Positions 42,101 to 53,461 of a stretch of DNA of 64,000 bases are shown here, piece after piece. The stretch is from assembly GCA_023334545.1 (NCBI GenBank), contig JAADVB010000082.1, forward strand, positions 1 through 64,000. Direction: 5' to 3'. The translations under genes and the position numbers were made by a program. Position 1 is the stretch's first letter. Each line of letters opens with the position of its first letter. Below the pieces are notes generated by a model. The model saw only the letters and a list, made by a program, of their open reading frames with translations, was not told the DNA's origin and did not search any database. This stretch comes from Salisapilia sapeloensis. Taxonomy: Eukaryota > Oomycota > Peronosporomycetes > Peronosporales > Salisapiliaceae.

Positions 42101-42447
42101 GCCTGCCCTGCCCCAGAATTCCCCTTTCGACCCATATCCTCACTCTTTTTCATCAATAGCTTCTCAACCTTTCCCAAACGGATCTGCAGTTGCTCCATAT
42201 CTGCATCGCATGATTCTGGAGTATATCCTCCCTTCTTTGCTTGAGACTGGACGAATAGGACAGCGGATCGGAGATCGTTCGCAGAGCTTAGGAGAGAGTC
42301 GGCGGCTTGGGCATTCCCACGTCCGCGTGTCTGCTCGGACTTGTTCTGCAATTTATCGGCAACAACAGTCACACGAGCACACACCTGCTCGGCGCTGTCA
42401 GGTAGGAGAGCGCTCTCGTTCATGAGCTCTCTCAGACTATGACTCAT
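39148..42447 (-). CDS. Long coiled-coil protein with a GOLD-like domain
   Basis: A single exon encodes 1099 residues, nearly all heptad-rich coiled coil with very high Glu/Lys/Gln content. About residues 860-960 break the coil and form a beta-rich GOLD-like domain. It begins GVVVKAGSSFDLPIVCPTKG, continues HRLVWSFTVVEDDKDLSF, and ends FHFVWDNSFSWLSNKTLEYH; the DNS-SW-SKTLxYxV pattern is the GOLD signature seen in p24 and SEC14-GOLD proteins. A further coil follows to the C-terminus. The coil plus GOLD layout suggests a Golgi or vesicle tether, with the GOLD facing the cytosol because there is no signal peptide. It has no introns despite its length, and ends 46 bases from the convergent neighbour. 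Confidence 0.75.
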   Translation of the reverse strand: MSHSLRELMNESALLPDSAEQVCARVTVVADKLQNKSEQTRGRGNAQAADSLLSSANDLRSAVLFVQSQAKKGGYTPESCDADMEQLQIRLGKVEKLLMKKSEDMGRKGNSGAGQALEQAAAAVNEGSERLTRLQAELASIVTGKEGLVSQLEESLDLVPSDASLDSRGDVITSRMKELGKLYRAVGGHFPESSGDVDKLVAAMEEELGSGVQRKASEDEDISRRLVELEAEKEEAEERMEQQEESRRFLEAQVLKLQEELEACKQSSMDVASLEERLKKLSDEREKETGAVESVRQVVAAYGVGHPATAVEKLYKLDLRNQSSALDLRDAMTGCLKALERSIEVIADRSSPQESVATKVKSVYEYCRSSGEVEECESCESQLEAIEGFVSHLVGEKEELEQAKGHEEELEDCLRSIEKQLEERQEQLRESQVTIKQLEEQVEVTAARVESGKEEGEGYQEQVSFLETRLKETEEQFAKYKSRSHAALKKVEKRAELLNGMRKENEKLVREAEESRVGRKEAEEEVQKAERRVGQVTELWCMSEEEVEEYRRLYRVEKKALEEAKIKTEKVAKEMDQIMAKCRELEKKLSEVVVEKEKLQVEKEGMRTLEQNVEEKERERRELEKSFKDAQRRVSEVESNVDERKEHVKKLETRLGELLDQETRWKEEKVSRRNLYKQLEETEEEILEELKTYWDDSRVNTVLLALESSKRDDATESESVQASQQVADLVLEYLEQKFLSGPGEVDLSKERELRKQVLQLEDKVAELEEQQDATVDEDEMADFGEIQASRQQKQQEQELEVGRKQRKDLVSKFVKGLEDAVRELEEQVEEYSRVYRDLNVWKKDEETKDVAEGGYEEEMVFKSGVVVKAGSSFDLPIVCPTKGHRLVWSFTVVEDDKDLSFKLESDKASEALVPDERVSALNGVHVVEEKDSTFHFVWDNSFSWLSNKTLEYHVSVERRKTQEEVVETAISNAQQQSEQETRARLAKLEEELNARQILLERIESVNKWTEEKEGYCSELESKKRRVGEVKSELQTQMEGMKKRLSMAITEEDDMDDDRRRMEKTLAEATREKEDAEMTLRLSNPEASDQLRETLMKQLT

Positions 42448-43559
42448 CTATAGCTGTAAACAGAAAATTATTATACACACATTGCCATCTGAACAGATCT
42501 GAAGAAACTTGGCTTTCCTCCACTTCACCTGGGCAATACGACAGGACTCACAGTGCAACTCACTGCAGAGGTAATTTTCCGTAGCAATACACTTGAATGT
42601 ATGAATCAACAATATATTCATCCCTGAACACAACCCGACACATAAAATGCATGCATCAACGTCAAAATTATCTTCAAGGCAAGCGAATGTGAAAGTCGCT
42701 CCAAATTTCGACTTTGCTGCTACCTCTTTGACGATGAGGTAAAATCTATAGGATTGGGCATTAACATATGCTGTTTCCATGAATATAAACCCAGCCAATC
42801 TTCTACAAACGAAATTGAGCTATACAAGTGGTCATTTATCGCTTTACGCAAGAGTCGAAGTAAAAACTTAGATAATCAGGCTCGCTTCGGTATGCTCGGC
42901 TCGATTAGCAGAGCCTTATATAATTTTGAATACATAGGAAGATATTGCAGTCACTTACAAGCAAAACGACCTAGTACTAGACCTGTCGAATGCGTTGTTT
43001 AGTGCGAATTCCTTGACAGTAGAAAGGAATAATCTTAGATACATTTGCGAATCTCCAAGCTTACCTTCCGTTACACGTTACCATTCAATTAAATATCAAC
43101 AGACACATCAAAGCTTTACTGTACACCCTATTATGGCTGCATTTGTATCGATTTCGTATAGCATATACGGTAAATATTTTCTGTAGACTAGACTAGAAAG
43201 CTTAATTTGCAAACAAATAAATCACCAAAAGCTAGCACTAACATATGGCTCTTGCAACGTAGGGGTACTGCTACACAGTTGTATCCGGATCACCAAAGAA
43301 ATATTACCGATTGACTATAAGGCCCACAGGCGTGAATCATTATCAAATTTGCTTGAACTTTTATTTACCCACCCAAATACCTTTAACGCTAAAATTACAA
43401 CTGCAGAAATCAAGTTGCCCAACGGCTTAAGACAAAATCCTCTTGTTTAAAAATTGACAGACATCCGTCACTAAAGATGCCAACGGCCGTTAAGATGAGA
43501 ATAAAGAGAAAACTAACAAGAGGAACAAGTACTCTGAACCAAACACTACTTATTCTTAC
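42448..43559. other. Composition transition zone, no gene
   Basis: A+T content rises stepwise rightward. No conserved frame is visible. In two 60-base rows that I counted (43201 and 43381) A exceeds T (48 to 28) and C exceeds G (29 to 15), so a strand bias is already present before the AT-rich core begins. Confidence 0.6.
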
Positions 43560-46370
43560 AACAAGAAGATACGATAATTTTTTTTACTGAACAGAAAACA
43601 TATTCGTATATGGTACATACACATCATAATTAGTTAAATAAACTTAGTGTAAACGAAAACATGAACATTGCACTTGCATCCACCTCCAATTAATATAGCA
43701 CTAGTCAAATCATTTATTTTTTATATTCTTTACAAAAATATTTGCATATTGTTTGTGCATACTTTACAAATTTTAGGCACAGCTAAAACTAAGCACATAG
43801 AACTAGAATATATTTTTAATTCTATTAAATGTGCTTTTCACGCACCATCAGTTATAACAAACTAGGTAAGTTTGTCTTAAATATCAATCTAATCATATAA
43901 AAAAAATCATAAAAAATTTTAAAGACATAAAAATTTCATTGAGCAAAAGAACGTTCGCATAAAATGATAAAGCTTACAACTTTTTTTTGTTATGCACGAA
44001 TATTGTTAAAATCTTGCAAGTACCATAAATAAATAGTACATATTTTTACACTAGAAGTATGGCTAATAACTTTACGAATATTGTAAATTCGAAAAAATAA
44101 CTGAGATTAAACTATACAAAATGTATATAACTCGAAATTTATAAAATGAAAGTATTAAATATATTATTACAACAAGTCTTTAATGTTATAAAGAACGTAA
44201 CGTAAACATATGCAATTTTTATCAAGTTTATAGCATATAGGAAAATAGTCTACTTTGGAAAACGAGGTTTTTTAATTATTGCATAAAATCAATCAGACTT
44301 TTTGGTTATCATATCCACGTTTTAAGCAAAAAATTAACCAGTTTTTTGTTATTTATATTCTAAAGTATAATATAGTGCATTTGCTATGAGATTTTAATAA
44401 AACAACAAAAGGTAAATACTACAACTTTTTAAAAAATAAAAATTTTACGTATAACATTATGTGCAACAAATTATAAATCTATGGATATTAATATTAATAA
44501 AGAATACAAATATAAAGGCTCAAAGAATTTTGACTATATATGAAGATTATTCTTACTTTTATAAAAATTTGATAAAAACGTTTAAATGCATTTGTAAAAA
44601 TGTTTTTTCGTGATTCATTCTTTTGTTTTTACAGCAATAAAAATAGAATCGTAATGCATAGGAATGAAACTGTAAAGACAGTAGCAAAGCGTTATGTTGA
44701 AATCAAAAAGCAAAAAAAAATATTAAATGTTTATTTGTGTAATGTTGTTTTAAATTGGTCATCAATATCAACCATGTTTTTATTTTATAAAACCGTTAAT
44801 TAATTTAACGATAATACAATTTTTTTATAAGAGTAAAAATTTTGTTTTATATATGTTCCTTATTTGTTATTTGTTTCGATTCTTCATTTATGATTTCTTT
44901 ATTAATCCGTGTGTTTTCGGTTATTGTAAATACACGTGTTTAATTTTTTTATATAAAATTTCTGTTTTACTTAAGAAAACTAAAATAATAAAGATCAGAA
45001 TTTTTGTAAGTATGCACATGCTTGTTACGTATTTAAAGACAATTATCTCTTTTACAGAATTGTATTAATTTTAAAATAATACCATTTTGGATTTGTAGAA
45101 ACTATGTTAAAGATTGTAATTGAAAGGTTTCTACGTTTTTTATATACTCGCAATTTTGATATATATGCGTTTTATATTGTTTAAATTATAAATAAAACGT
45201 GTATTAATTGACAAAAATCATGCTTTACTAGGTGATAATAATTTATCACTTATATACATTACAAGCATTTGTTATCTGCTCTAAAGTTTTTGTTGTTTTC
45301 TTGTACGACTGGCAAATTCATTCTAATATTTTGTTATATACAAATTAAATATTGAATCTATAGTAAATTAAGCTATGTATACTTAAGCTATTACTGTTTT
45401 ACTAAAAGTTTATAGTATTTAAGAAGACTTTTTTAAAGTACTCTTATTGTTATATTTCTTGCCTTTTTTATAGTAACGCTAAATATTTTGAAGTAATTTA
45501 TGTATGCAGTAAATAAAATTTTTATCAGTAAGTAAATAAATTAAAATATCATTAATAAACAAAGACTTTTGTTTTAAACTGTTATGTCAGTTTACGCTTT
45601 TTATAACTAATTGTGACTTGTCTATTTGAGTTTTGTACATTAGGCAATCGAAATTATACATATTGACGCTATCAATTTTATTTGTTTTTTGCAAAGTTTT
45701 TGATGTTTCTGCTTTTTGAAAATCTTAAATCTATATTAAACTTCAAATATGTTTAAACGTATTAAACGTATATTTGTAAACGCAAACCTTTATTGTTGTC
45801 GGGCAACAAATTATAAATAAGAAATTTTATTAAATGGTTATGCTATGCTGAAGAATTTGTCTGTGCCCTTGCAACAGGTTAATAGATGGTGTAAGGAGTG
45901 GAAAAACAAACTTTTTTGTTTTGGTTAATATTGAAAGTATAGTTGTAAATTTAGTTTCAAGAATAATATAGTATTTTATTTTGTTTCTGTTATAAACATT
46001 TTTGTCGAACTTCTATAGACGAAAATACTGACATTTCATCTCATACAAATTCTGTACCCGATGATCTTCTCGTTTTGATCTACTGTTTCTTTCGATATAG
46101 CACTTGTAAACAAAACGTATGGCGCTAATTTTAATCAATTGTTGTTTAATTGTTCTTGTTTGTTTGTTGAAGTAAACATGTTGAAAGCTTTAATCGGATT
46201 ATCTTTGGATGTATACAAACTGTTATTGCATTTGCTCAAAGATTTATTTTCTTAATGTTATTTCTTTTCCAACAACTTATACATTTCATTTTCTTGTGTC
46301 ACGAGTATGTAAAAGAAAAAATTGCGCTTTTTTTCTATAGTAAACACATCTAAAATGCATATTTTAAATA
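43560..46370. other. AT-rich gene-free island with strand-skew inversion
   Basis: Ten 60-base rows counted across this interval average about 24% G+C, against roughly 50% in the neighbouring genes. No recognisable gene is present; short frames at 44600-44803 and 44853-45068 are Phe/Lys/Ile-rich by composition only. Base bias changes sign through the island. The left flank favours A over T and C over G. Around 44.3-44.6 kb it becomes T over A, and in rows 45901 and 46141 it is T 55 to A 36 and G 22 to C 7. I see no tandem repeat and no mitochondrial gene. Candidate interpretations are a replication origin, a centromere core, or a foreign AT-rich insertion. Confidence 0.8.
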
Positions 46371-46483
46371 TAATGGCCAGGGTGCAGCTTGTCGTAAGTA
46401 TTGGAAAGCAGACAAATTATGGACTCAAAGGAAATATGAGCTTTCTTTGATGCGTTAGACAGGTTCAGCGTTGAGCGCAAAAA

Positions 46484-47226
46484 CTACCATGGCAGTTCTG
46501 CTCCTGTGTAATCGTAGAACTTACCATTCTCTTCATGCGAAAGCTTAGTCACCACGGTGATAATTCCTTCGGCACTATCGTGTACTTTGACAGGGCCTTG
46601 GTGGTCATTAATGTCTGTGGCAACGTGTCCAGGATGCATAGTAATACTTGTGATCTTCTCGTCCTTGAGCAAGAGTGAAAGAATCTTTTGAATCATATTC
46701 AGTCCTGCCTTCGATGCGCTGTAGCCGTGCGCGTGCGTCATCGCTAGTTCAATGCTACCAAGGTATGATGTCATTTGAACAACTTTCGCTTCCCCACGAG
46801 CCTTGACGGCCTCCTTCAAGTTGGGTAGGAGGGCCCGAGTTGATAGATAGGGGCCTGTTACGTTCACCTCGAACTGCTCCATCAAGTCCTCTTTTGTTGT
46901 GTCTTCTAGACCATGCCGCTTGAAAATACCGGCATTATTGATGAGTAGATCGATAGGCACAGACTCTAGACTCTTCGCTGCCTCCAAGATGGACGCCTCA
47001 TCCTTCATATCCATTCGAACAACCTTGTATGGTTTCAATTCGTGAAGCTATTACAAAGCATTAGCGTGATTGTGCGTGTCAAACTTCATGAAGATCGTAC
47101 TGCTGTCGCCGTATCTGGGCTACGTACAGCACCAATGACATTCCACCCGAGTGCCGTGTATTGCTTTGCTAGCTCTAATCCAATGCTGCGAGAGGCTCCT
47201 GTGATAAGGACGGTTTTCGTAGTCAT
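46484..47226 (-). CDS. Short-chain dehydrogenase/reductase (classical SDR)
   Basis: Exons 47226-47101 and 47047-46484 (minus), phase 0 across a 53-base intron, give 229 residues. The Rossmann start reads TVLITGASRSIGLELAKQY, with the TGxxxGxG-type loop showing Ser where Gly is usual at the sixth position. Further SDR landmarks are IDLLINNAGI, MTSYLGSIEL with the catalytic Ser, and YSASK with the Tyr/Lys pair, then HPGHVATDI. It is about 20-30 residues shorter than average, like the carbonyl-reductase/sniffer subgroup. It is probably an NADPH-dependent carbonyl reductase, cytosolic; substrate unknown. It is the only intact gene between 42.4 and 52.8 kb and its 3' end abuts the AT-rich island. 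Confidence 0.9.
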
Positions 47227-49605
47227 GACTGTCAGTCTCGGGGTTCGAGCGAAATCTATTTATGAGGTCGAAACGTAACTTTCAATAGGTAGGATCGGGC
47301 ACTTCGCCTTCACCGGGTGTTTTTAGATCGTGCTACGTATACTCGCTGCTTTGTTTGATTGGATGTTGTTGGCTCCGCAATGGAGATAGAGGATCCCTAC
47401 GCGGGTGATATCTGGGCGGCACGCTTTAGGCGCTTGTCTCAATTGCAGATCAGGCAACGACCCGATTCGTATCTGATAAAAGCCACAAGGATTTGCAGTT
47501 ACCGCTCGTATGATCAAGATGACGATCCTTCTTTCTGAATCTCCAGAGTAAACACTAAGTACCGCTCCAAATTATCACGCATTGGCTACCATTCTTCCCT
47601 TTGATCCGCATGTCATTTGCTATCCTCTAGTGGTCAATTAGCTTGAATGAGCATCTATTTCAAATCGGCACTGCACTACATCGCAATCAGACCAAAGTAC
47701 TAAGCTCCCTCAGTATCTGTCTACGCTTGCCTAATTGGAGTCATCAAAATGTTACAGAGATGAATACTGACCATTTTCGCTCCATCTGACTGCTGTGTCG
47801 TAAAAGATCGGTTCGCCCATACTTCCTGTATTTGCTACTTTGATGCGTAGGAGGCGAGCGTTTATTACCGCATCATTTCAAATACCATGCAAGTGTGCGA
47901 GAATACGGCACACGAATGAAATGTATCGCAGCTTCCGAGTCACCACATGTCCTTCCAAGTCGCGTACATTGTATCCTGGTAGCTTTGGCGAATCAAGATC
48001 GTCATCGGTCGCTTGGCATATCCAAAGATATCGAGTTGATATGCTCATCAATCGTCGTCTTGTATGTGTGCATAGAACTCAATAACAAAGCTGTCTCGAT
48101 TCAAGATGTAAGGATGCTCTTGTGGTACTATTTGTGGTCAAATAACAAGAACAGAATTATCCTCGCTTCGATGTGCGATGTAAGTGCCCGGGAGCTTGAT
48201 CAATACAAGAAAGCAATTCTTTATATTCACAGTATGATGCACAATACCAATTTCCTCTGTTATAGAAACCGATATTATTTGTTATACGGCAGCCCACCCC
48301 ATAGTCGTCTGTGCTTTAAGGTTCGTGGAAGTATGCGTACGGCTTTGCCAAGATGACCGCTTTTAAGTCTAATTGCAGGTCAAAATAAAAATGTCAATAC
48401 AGACTGCCGGCTCTTCATAAAATACCTGAGTGAGCTCAAATTAGCACTGAATCACGGTATGCCAACTGCCAGCTGTAGGGGCTACTTTTGACCCGATGCA
48501 TTGTAGCAGCTTTGCCTAGTACATCTTGTCTCCGGCTTGAAGGTTGTACAAGCACAAGAGCTCGCTACAGGGCATATACATATTTGCAGTTTCGGCTATT
48601 TATGAGAGTTTGATGATCATGTCGTTTGATGCACATGCAGCTGGAGGGCAAGTGAAGACGGCTAGATGACCTGTGCATTTGATCGATTTCGCCTACAACA
48701 GCAATTTTCATGTCTGTGTGTATTCCATTAAATACATAAATTTTCTTCTTGAATTTGGATTTGCATTGTCGAAGCAGATATCGAGGTATGGACAAAAGTG
48801 ACCGAAAATGAAAGAAGCGTCCAGTCACTCCTGCAAGCTGTCACGGTGGCAGGTTGTCTAGCTTATCGGGTAGGATCTTACAGAATAGTATTTAAATCTA
48901 CCCTCTGATGTTTGACAACTGAATAAGTACTGATTTATGGCTTTTGCGCAGTCTTGATCAAACTGCTATGAACATCTTGGCACTAGACTTTCTTTCATCT
49001 AGAGAAATCTGCCATTATACTATTTCCAACTCGGCGTTGAATGTCCATGGTTATCCAGAATATTGCTATTGATGCTATACAACAGACCGTATCTCAAGAC
49101 AAAAGCTGATAACACTTCTGATGGGATGGAGAAACTGCTTCCTGTTTTTAATAGACGAACAGAATTGTCCTTGCTCCACTCCGAACATTGATCTTGCGAA
49201 ACGGACCTGGCACTCGGGGCCGAGCCAAACTAAAACGATATGGCTCATCTTGCGACCATGCGGGTGCCTATGGTCCTCGCCTTCCAGCTTTGCGCTCTCG
49301 CACCGACTCTCTGGAATTCCGTAGATCTATGCACTCAGTAAATTGACGGTGCATCCCGTTCTCATTTTTAGCAGGATGCAGCACGCCCAAACTGCCACCC
49401 ACTCTCGTGTGACGCCACCGAAGTTACCACATAAAATCAGACTTCCATCACGAGGAAGATTTTACATCAAATAATTGTAAACCTCCGGCTAGTTAAGAGC
49501 CTCCTGTGGTACGTAGACATAAACTATGATCAATAGGCCTACACGGACGCTGATGACGTGGGGCTTATACTTGTCTAGCGGAATTTGCCTCGTAGGGAGG
49601 TTCAG

Positions 49606-49910
49606 TCATGGTGGGACAAGAACATCAACACTTTCCGTCGTGGTCGACTCAGCGCCGCTCCAGAACGTACGCGGACGGTCTTTACGTGGTGTACATCCCC
49701 ACAAAAGGTACCACTTAACTTCAATCTCGCGTTGGTCCTTTATCGAAATGCGGTGCGATTCTTGAATGGCGACGACATCCGGACGCATATGATCATCCAG
49801 CTCAGCCCATCCACGAAGCCACTCGGTCCGGTTGGCGTTGAAGCCGTGCCGTCCGATACGTTGGGACAATACCCGAAAGTTTTGTCTGCTCATGGCGAAT
49901 GGTCGGATGT
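49606..49910 (-). mobile_element. Non-LTR retrotransposon (LINE) endonuclease relic
   Basis: The minus-strand frame contains FNANRTEWLRGWAELDDHMRPDVVAIQESH, broken across a slight disruption, followed by WYLLWGCTP and RPRTFWSGAESTT...VDVLVPP. The order Asn-rich start, PDVVAIQE, then a downstream G-V-x-V-L-V strand is the pattern of the apurinic-like endonuclease domain at the N-terminus of LINE ORF2. No reverse transcriptase motif (YxDD) was seen nearby, so it is a 5' fragment. Confidence 0.5.
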
Positions 49911-50699
49911 ACAACTTTTTGGCTCTTATAGCTATCCGAGAGTGATGAAAGTTTCTCGGATACCGTTTCAATTTATGTCGAACAAGCCCAACTTCAACAT
50001 CGGTGGACATAAAACGACTTCTTTTGTGGTTCCAGCAAGAAATGAATTGCATCGACGCATTGGAGAAAGCGGAGGAGGCAGATGCAAGAGAAACATGACT
50101 GCCCCCTCAGGAACATCGTAGCATAGTGATGGCAGCGACTTGGAAATGGTTTTGCAAGTATAGCGAGAGATTGTGAGTACGCCGGAAATGTACCTACTAC
50201 GAAGCAGAGACGGTGCATATACTAAACCTACATCGTACTGTTAATTGTCAATACCGATCTTGCTGCGTGGACTTTTAGCGCATTGCCTTATGCTGAGCAG
50301 ACGAAGGAAGCATATCGTGAGAACGATCTTCTCCCCCAGGTCCAGGTAACGACCGAAGTATGATTGCAAATACTAGATGCGCTGTTTTGACACTGTGAAC
50401 ACCGCTTCTACCTCTTTAAATACCGATCGGTCCGAGGTAGACTGATAGGCCAGAAGCGACCGGCTGAAATTTCAAGCGAGCGATTCGATGCTTTTACAGA
50501 AAGTTTAAATCTTCGACGCTGTTCTACCTTGGTACCTTTTGTCGGTACTAGCGACAGAATGGCTTCATCCAAAATGATAGTATCGAGATAGCTCATTCCT
50601 TATCAACGTGAAAAGCGAAATCATGTTCCGAAGACAGCTTGTGCTCAATGCCTATCGCAAACGACTCATGACTTGCTTTTCTATCGACAAGCTACACCA

Positions 50700-51893
50700 T
50701 ACAGGTATGGAAATTCAGGTACTACAGACCACCGCATTTATCTGAGTTTCCACAACAGACGTATGATCGATGTGCATCAAGCATGAGCAGTGCACACGGC
50801 ACTGGTACCATTCATTCATCCTTCGTTTGGGGACGAAGACACAATTGGTTGGTTTCCTGGGCATGAAAGCGTCCCGGCTCGTACCAAACGGTTGCCAACT
50901 TTTCACACAGCGTTTTCGTTCAGATGGCTCTACTTGCTGCATAGAAGGCGGTGGCTATCATCGCGAGTAATCAGTACAATATCTGATCAGAACAGTCAGT
51001 ACACTTGTGAGCTAGTGATGAGCATGATAAGTATCTGTAGAAACGCACAATGATACCGAGTACTCACCCTCGCAATCGTCTCCACGAAGGACTTACGCAA
51101 CTATACATGTACAAACTCCCAATAAACGACAAGACAGCACATCGAAACAATGACACGTCTGACGTGTTAACTGCATCGACGTGGACGAGGAGGCTCCAGT
51201 CAAACTTGGTGCAGAGGACAAGTATTTTTATGCTTATCGGGATGGGGATCATGGCATAATCATTTAAGCAGGAACGAGTCTGGTCCAGTGATTGAGATGC
51301 AGAGCCGTTCGAAACGACATTGACAGGGATATTGGACGTGTAAGCTGAGATCATACCGTCCTTCAGGTCGACGCTGGCGATTCCGCTGACAAGTTCCCTC
51401 TTCCCGAAAGGCATCAGCTACTCTTGGATTTCATTTTTGCATTGGTGCGATGTCAGCTCGCAGGAAGACGCCATTGTCTCGACTGGCCTCATGATGGCAC
51501 GACAATCCGTCTTTAAAATTCTTATTTATATGGTAGCGAGCTCTGCGTTCGGCATGGTGTTCAGTGTCCTCTTCATGCGTACCTTGTTACCAAATCTAGC
51601 TTAAGTATGTACTGATTGTCGTGCAAGCGTTGTGCTTTTGAACAGAAACGTGTCTGGGGGTTGATGACAACAGTCACTACTCCCCACGCAGCCAGAGAGT
51701 CAGCGACCAGAGCTAAACCATTATCCAAATACGCACGGAGGATGCGGTCAGGTTGCTCAGGACAGACAACGGCGTCGTTGTGAAGATAAAGACACCAATC
51801 AAGAGGTGAAGGCATCTTTATACTAACACTTGCTGACATACACCCATCAGCCGGTTTTCGTAAAGATCTCTTGCCAATCGTCCTGCTCGTCAA
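50700..51893 (-). pseudogene. Unidentified decayed minus-strand coding region
   Basis: Three minus-strand stretches lie in order and look protein-like but are separated by stops. They are 51893-51573 (DWCLYLHNDAVVCPEQPDRI, LVADSLAAWGVVTVVINPQT), 51414-51064 (FGKRELVSGIASVDLKDGMI) and 50942-50715 (WQPFGTSRDAFMPRKP). They could be one dead gene or a transposon-derived fragment. I do not recognise the family. Confidence 0.35.
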
Positions 51894-52773
51894 AGTCTCA
51901 CATGCCTTATTAAGGACTCGACATGCTTGATCACCACAATATCCCTACTACTCGTTTGCAATCGACCTGGAGCTTTGTCATGACGAGCGATTAACTGGTG
52001 GTAGGGCTCCTGGATTTGATGGTCGTCTCAGCCGTATCCGCGATAAGCGATGACGTGAGCACCAGTCCCACCCCACTCGATGTACCCGGATTCGTTATCG
52101 CTCCCATTGCCTCACGCGTCATTCCTTCACGTACGTCTGCGTGTTACGCTCCTGTCTGGGCGAGGCCTGTCTGACGCAATTTCTTTCGACTATCTCTACG
52201 ATCTGCATGAAGCTACCACGCCGGCCGCGAGCAGCTCCACTCCACAGACATCGATCGAAGTGGTGACTCGATGGGTAAAAGTCTCCGACTGTAGCTCGAG
52301 TCATTTGCAAGTTACATCCTGTCGTGTGGTCATTAGCGGGTGAGACAGCCTCGGAATGCAGTGAGACTATCGCGATTACATCCTCTGGTGCGACGCCTGA
52401 GAGTGGAAACCTGCTTTCGTCTACAAACGGAAGCGTCACATACGGAAGGACGACTATTGCTTTTAAAGCGACATTCTTCGACATCGAACCGCGCCAGCAA
52501 TGCTGCATACCGTTGCTGGCTACCATCTCGAGTGTCCGAGTACTAGCTAGAGATCTGTTTATGAACCAAAGAGCATGTACAGGAAAGCAGATTACTACAG
52601 ACAAAACAGAGGGACCGAGCAGGAACGAGGCACAGAGGGAGCAGAGTGAAGAACAGTTTATTTTCTCCATGCATTCGGTAGATAAGCCTGGATCGTACAA
52701 GGATGAGACCGTCAGACAGGGTACCACTGACTGCGGGAAAGGAAGGGTTTCGTACACGCACGCATTCCACGTG

Positions 52774-53461
52774 CTAGGCATTCGAGGTCGCTTGACTCTG
52801 CTGGAGCTCCTTAAAGTGGAGCTTGCAGTAGTTATCCGTCCGCTCGTACGCCTGCCGATTGCAGTCGTCTCGGATGCACCGCTTGCCGCCGCCGTCCGCC
52901 CAGCAGAGGCCGTTCGAGATGGCGACTTTGTTGCAGTTGGGCACCTTGCACTTGGTTCCGCCGCCGTGGGACCAGCACAGGCCGCGAGACTTGGCCCGGT
53001 TCTGGCAGCTCTCGACCGTGCACTCGACGGAGCCGCCATGCCGCCAGCAGAGCCCGCTATACTTTGCTCGGCTTTCGCACCCGTCCTGGGCACACCGCTT
53101 GCCTCCCTACCGTCTGGTGAGACCAGCGTCAGGTACGTTGAATACGGAATAGACTTACGCCGTGCCGTACGCACAGGCCTTGGTCGACGACGTACTGGTC
53201 GCACCCATCGTGCTTGCAAACGCGACTGGGCGGCCTCTTTGCGCGCCGGTCCGAGTCTCCTCGTGGCGTCGGCGTGGCTGCCTCTGCCTGCTGCAGTGCA
53301 ATCATCTCCTCCTCTTCGTCGCCTGTGCGTCATCGTTAGGTGATGACTTACCAAGTGGTTCGATCGTACGTACTGAATGGCATGTCATCTTCGTCGGAAA
53401 GCTGGTTGTCCAGGATGAAGCTCAGGGCAGACTTGTCGACGCCATCGTCCTGCTGTGCCAT
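52774..53461 (-). CDS. WRKY19-like Cys/His zinc-repeat protein
   Basis: Three minus-strand exons, 53461-53374, 53322-53159 and 53106-52774, splice in phase to 194 residues. The start MAQQDDGVDKSALSFILDNQ is acidic. From about residue 65, four to five tandem repeats of about 24 residues follow the plan C-x4-C-x3-A-x3-G-x-C-x2-HGG: VCKHDGCDQYVVDQGLCVRHGG, RCAQDGCESRAKYSGLCWRHGG, ECTVESC...GLCWSHGG, KCKVPNC...GLCWADGG and a final partial RCIRDDCNRQA. The third junction has WADGG in place of WxHGG, so one ligand is lost. The repeats are those annotated as WRKY19-like in oomycetes; the second intron falls inside a repeat. Function is unknown, probably a nucleic-acid or protein-binding zinc module. 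Confidence 0.83.

Larger units (their letters stand above)
47227..52773. other. Gene-poor interval with relics
   Basis: No intact gene was found. Two relics are listed separately (about 49606-49910 and 50700-51893). Frames at 47895-48356 and 52080-52343 show no recognisable family, conserved motif or splice partners, and I leave them uncalled. Composition is intermediate between the housekeeping blocks and the AT-rich island. Confidence 0.45.

Noticed and set aside
43560-46370. AT-rich island as a nuclear insertion of mitochondrial DNA
   Set aside because: No mitochondrial protein, rRNA or tRNA gene can be recognised. It remains possible for intergenic mitochondrial DNA and a search against the organelle genome would settle it.
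52324-53343. Long plus-strand open frame of about 339 residues
   Set aside because: It is antisense to the spliced WRKY19-like gene, whose Cys/His repeats and splice sites are clear on the minus strand. The plus-strand translation has no family pattern.
52119-53354. Minus-strand open frame of about 411 residues rich in Ala, Arg and Ser
   Set aside because: Wrong frame of the WRKY19-like exons; the zinc repeats appear only in the other minus-strand frame after splicing.
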